From an uncultured Oscillospiraceae bacterium (GTDB lineage: Bacteria; Bacillota; Clostridia; Oscillospirales; Oscillospiraceae), in contig CAJTOM010000090.1 of NCBI GenBank assembly GCA_910577915.1, forward strand, positions 1-7,984: a stretch of 7,984 nt of DNA. The letters run 5' to 3'. Position 1 is the stretch's first letter. Each line of letters opens with the position of its first letter. This document shows positions 7,201-7,984 of this stretch, one piece after another. The translations under genes were made by a program, and so were the position numbers. The notes beneath the pieces were generated by a model. The model searched no databases. It worked only from the letters and a program-made list of their open reading frames with translations, and was not told where the DNA came from.

Positions 7201-7434
7201 CAGAACGGCCAGTGGCAACAGGTGGAAGCCGTCCAAAACGGACAGTATCTATTGCTGACCATGACCGGAACCCAGGGCACTTTCTGTATCCAATCTACTC
7301 GGAGCGCCCTGTGGCTGATCCCCGCTGTCGTGGGCGGTTTGGCTGCCTTGGCAGCACTCGTGCTGATTGCCGGCAAACACAAGAGAAAGGCCGCCAAGGC
7401 TCAGAAAGGAAAAGAGGAGCCAGCATCGAAATAA
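4195..7434 (+). CDS. Secreted membrane-anchored GLUG beta-helix protein with inserted helical stalk
   Basis: A 1079-residue surface protein; no specific family name recognised. Residues 1-27 are a Sec signal peptide (MRKR, hydrophobic core, AWA cleavage site). Next comes the typical GLUG lead-in (FLGQGHTISGL, GLFRYI, VRDLTVKGTV), then beta-helix rungs with VGGI(A/V)G at about 131-312. Residues 315-655 are long, charged alpha-helical, coiled-coil-like sequence (LEQLRQELNTLENLINRALD, repeated QLGDALD and ALDTIGDAVDTL). Rungs resume at 660-835. A small domain at 861-924 (FTLTLVAEE to LTVNAVYTPW) resembles repeats of the InlB/Listeria-Bacteroides type, followed by a beta-rich region to 1038. A membrane helix (about 1039-1060) and a Lys/Arg-rich tail anchor the C-terminus; there is no LPXTG motif. 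The ATG at 4195 has AAAGGGGG upstream and overlaps the exporter stop, suggesting translational coupling; the open frame back to 4099 has no such site. It probably works with the MMPL pump at the outer face of the membrane (inference). Confidence 0.88.
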   Translation: MRKRVDRLFPILLAVWILTSLVLPAWATEESTVTISNVADLQRFGKNCALDTWSQGKTVTLTADLDLSGVDFTPIPTFGGTFLGQGHTISGLCLTSAGSTLGLFRYIQPGGLVRDLTVKGTVAPGGTRSTVGGIVGNNAGTLQSCAFHGVVQGDATVGGIAGYNSITGEITGCSVSGSVSGKNITGGIAGRNLGLLLKCESSAGVNLTRKETNVDLMDADAAAILEEQAAADDETYHLLDGCFDTGGIVGYSSGVVQSCVNRGTVGYPHVGYNTGGIAGRQDGYLSGCTNSGTVYGRKDVGGIVGQAEPYVLVDPGRDTLEQLRQELNTLENLINRALDDAERTGDSVSAQLSAMGDYAGSAKDSTKELLDRVSDFTDENIGTINTLTADITGALDKISPALDDLSDVGGRLERLSRQLGDALDSLGGAVDTGDRAARDLRLAVEKLRQSASGLTTAVSRLERALDAFQGFLDLGSGSISVSSLLAAREELRQAFRALRGVGDDLDDALSQLQQALSRSGALSSQLGDALDTLEEASDTSAVIGRLLRRALDTIGDAVDTLTEDGPAEFTPLGEDFRQAGDSLYDAMSGLLEEMDGLNSALQTGNGTLTADLRAINRQFNAVFTLLLDAMDDARDTAEGGLEGIIQDTSDEDISATREGKVADCSNLGTVEGDRNVGGIAGAVAIEFDLDPEDDTTGRFSFGSSYETKAVLMNCVNRGAVTGKKDCVGGLAGRMDLGTALECQNYGPVASTGGNYVGGVAGYADASIRSCHVKSTLSGENYVGGIAGWASRLRDCRAIVTIEEGTEYLGAIAGGIETDGALSGNLFVDTGTAGVDGVSYAGRAEPIPFNALSQLPDIPPEFTAFTLTLVAEEKTVAQIPFLYGEDLSRLDLPPVPELEGNYGVWPEFDVSGLRSDLTVNAVYTPWVTVVASRELSGKLALALAEGQFTGDAVLHVTDSVQVPPQEAGEQAVVWDVVLAGAEPEDSVPLRLLSPDSGTHVWQYQNGQWQQVEAVQNGQYLLLTMTGTQGTFCIQSTRSALWLIPAVVGGLAALAALVLIAGKHKRKAAKAQKGKEEPASK
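5137..6160 (+). repeat. Inserted coiled-coil segment with internal repeats
   Basis: Codons for residues about 315-655 of the surface protein lack the Gly/Cys rung pattern and are rich in Leu, Ala, Asp, Arg and Gln in heptad-like spacing. Two near-copies, RQLGDALDSLGGAVDTGDRA (from 5443) and SQLGDALDTLEEASDTSAVI (from 5764), start 107 residues apart, and a third related piece (RALDTIGDAVDTLTED) lies at about 5842. This suggests growth by internal duplication. Heptad-rich extracytoplasmic stalks are also seen in YhgE/Pip-type proteins, but I see no sequence identity to claim that family. Confidence 0.55.
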
Positions 7435-7542
7435 AATGCCCCGCTCGCTGGATAGACTTATTTCATCCGGCAAATCGAATCCCGGCAAAAAGAGCAGGGG
7501 CGCAGTACCGGCCTGGACCATATTCTGCCGCTATAGACTCAA

Positions 7543-7578
7543 AGCCGCCGTATCACGGAGAAACGTGATACGGCGGCT
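7543..7578 (+). terminator. Hairpin terminator after the MMPL operon
   Basis: A perfect 15-bp stem (7543-7557 with 7564-7578) with a 6-base loop (GAGAAA), about 108 bases after the surface-protein stop. The 3' side continues with ATTCGTACTC, so the U-tract is poor; on the other strand the stem is followed by TT. It may therefore work as a bidirectional or factor-assisted terminator. Confidence 0.65.
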
Positions 7579-7917
7579 ATTCGTACTCTGAATCCACTAT
7601 ATTCCAGCCACCGCGCGGCGCAGAGAGCCAGGCAGACGGGACCGATGGCACACACTTGCTTGGTAAACTTCTAATAAGCACAAAGATGGGCTGTGGATAA
7701 TTTATAAATCCATAACCCATCTTGCGCTTTTGCACTACGAATTGTCAGCCAACAGTCTCCTTGCGTGAGTTCCTTACCACTATTAACGCAACGGGTTGGC
7801 GGTTTGTCCTTATTCTTTTTCCACTAAAAACGGCCCTCAAATGGGGCCTGCGGGAGGGGGTGAAAAACCAAGGCTGCACTTAAAGGACAAATTTTTTAGA
7901 CCACGAAGGAGGTTAAA
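7579..7917. other. Gene-free spacer with hairpins
   Basis: I find no supported gene here. A 14-bp imperfect hairpin (7685-7698 with 7708-7721; one mismatch, one G-U) is followed by TTGCGCTTTT and could be a weak terminator. A compound pairing GCCAAC/GTTGGC (7748-7753, 7795-7800) encloses TTGCGT/ACGCAA (7761-7766, 7786-7791). A long-range repeat TTTGTCCTT/AAGGACAAA (7803-7811, 7883-7891) ends in a T-run before the final small ORF. None matches an RNA family I can name. Confidence 0.4.
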
Positions 7918-7983
7918 ATGGGAGCCTGGGGCATCACCGTAAGGCATTGCCCGCTGTCTGAACGAGTACGGCGCACCTTATAA
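7918..7983 (+). pseudogene. Truncated ORF starting like a DUF4259-type protein
   Basis: A strong ribosome site (AAGGAGG, 7906-7912) sits five bases before ATG at 7918. The product begins MGAWGITVR, which resembles the conserved start of DUF4259-type hypothetical proteins that I recall from Firmicutes, including mobile elements. The similarity ends after nine residues and the frame closes at TAA 7981-7983, giving only 21 residues. Another frame over the second half encodes a recombinase-like motif. I infer a broken gene start joined to unrelated DNA; a real short peptide is less likely. Confidence 0.33.
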
Positions 7984-7984
7984 C
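7943..7984 (+). pseudogene. Fragment of a large serine recombinase (recombinase domain)
   Basis: The frame from 7943 to the window edge reads GIARCLNEYGAPYN. The spacing G-I-A-x-x-L-N-E-x-G-x-P is characteristic of the recombinase domain (the region after the catalytic domain) of large serine recombinases from integrative elements. A stop codon (7940-7942) precedes it in frame, so it has no start of its own. It may continue beyond the window. Only 14 residues are visible, so the call rests on one motif. Confidence 0.42.

Noticed and set aside
7460..7490. tRNA-like T-loop sequence (TCGAATCCCGG) after the operon
   Set aside because: The flanking bases do not pair as a T-stem, and no other tRNA arms can be found.
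7748..7800. GCCAAC...GTTGGC pair as a possible integron attC site
   Set aside because: The arms do not satisfy the RYYYAAC/GTTRRRY core rules, and no integrase or cassette is visible.
7671..7823. Minus-strand 50-codon open frame in the right spacer
   Set aside because: It has no ATG, GTG or TTG start and no family signature. It spans the 7685-7721 hairpin.

Overview
The window looks like chromosomal DNA from a gut-type Gram-positive anaerobe of the class Clostridia (Oscillospiraceae-like). The evidence is purine-rich AAAGGAG-type ribosome sites, sigma-A promoters, high-GC long genes next to AT-rich small regulators, and an FtsH remnant and surface proteins of a style common in that group. 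The assignment is inference from style; no marker gene is present.

Left part (1-1158): an accessory or decayed zone. It holds two adjacent hairpins (24-128), a small Cro/C1-type helix-turn-helix gene on the minus strand (129-308) without a convincing start, and the remains of an ftsH gene on the plus strand (408-1095). The ftsH remnant still has a promoter and ribosome site. It carries a stop at codon 2, a frameshift, an internal deletion of nearly the whole ATPase domain, a damaged zinc-protease motif and a lost 3' half.

Centre (1159-7434): a regulator and a two-gene operon, transcribed divergently. A minus-strand XRE-family repressor-like gene (1159-1515) faces a strong plus-strand sigma-A promoter (1566-1594). 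Two ATACAT/ATGTAT palindromes lie on that promoter, one against the -35 and one across the -10, and are the obvious candidate operators. The operon encodes a 12-TM MMPL/RND-type exporter (1719-4202) and, overlapping its stop codon by 8 bp, a 1079-residue secreted, C-terminally membrane-anchored protein (4195-7434). The second protein is a GLUG-type beta-helix interrupted by a long alpha-helical segment of about 340 residues. The exporter ends in a cytosolic tail of eight V-x-G-x tetrapeptides resembling a short bactofilin-like solenoid. Working model (inference): the MMPL pump and the anchored stalk protein act as one envelope machine under control of the XRE protein. This pair is the most interesting part of the window.

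Right part (7435-7984): a hairpin terminator, about 330 bp with hairpins but no gene I recognise, and at the very edge a ribosome site followed by a 21-codon ORF that appears to fuse the start of one mobile-element-type gene to a fragment of a large serine recombinase. Both flanks therefore look like worn mobile or decayed DNA around an intact regulator-pump-surface protein cassette.
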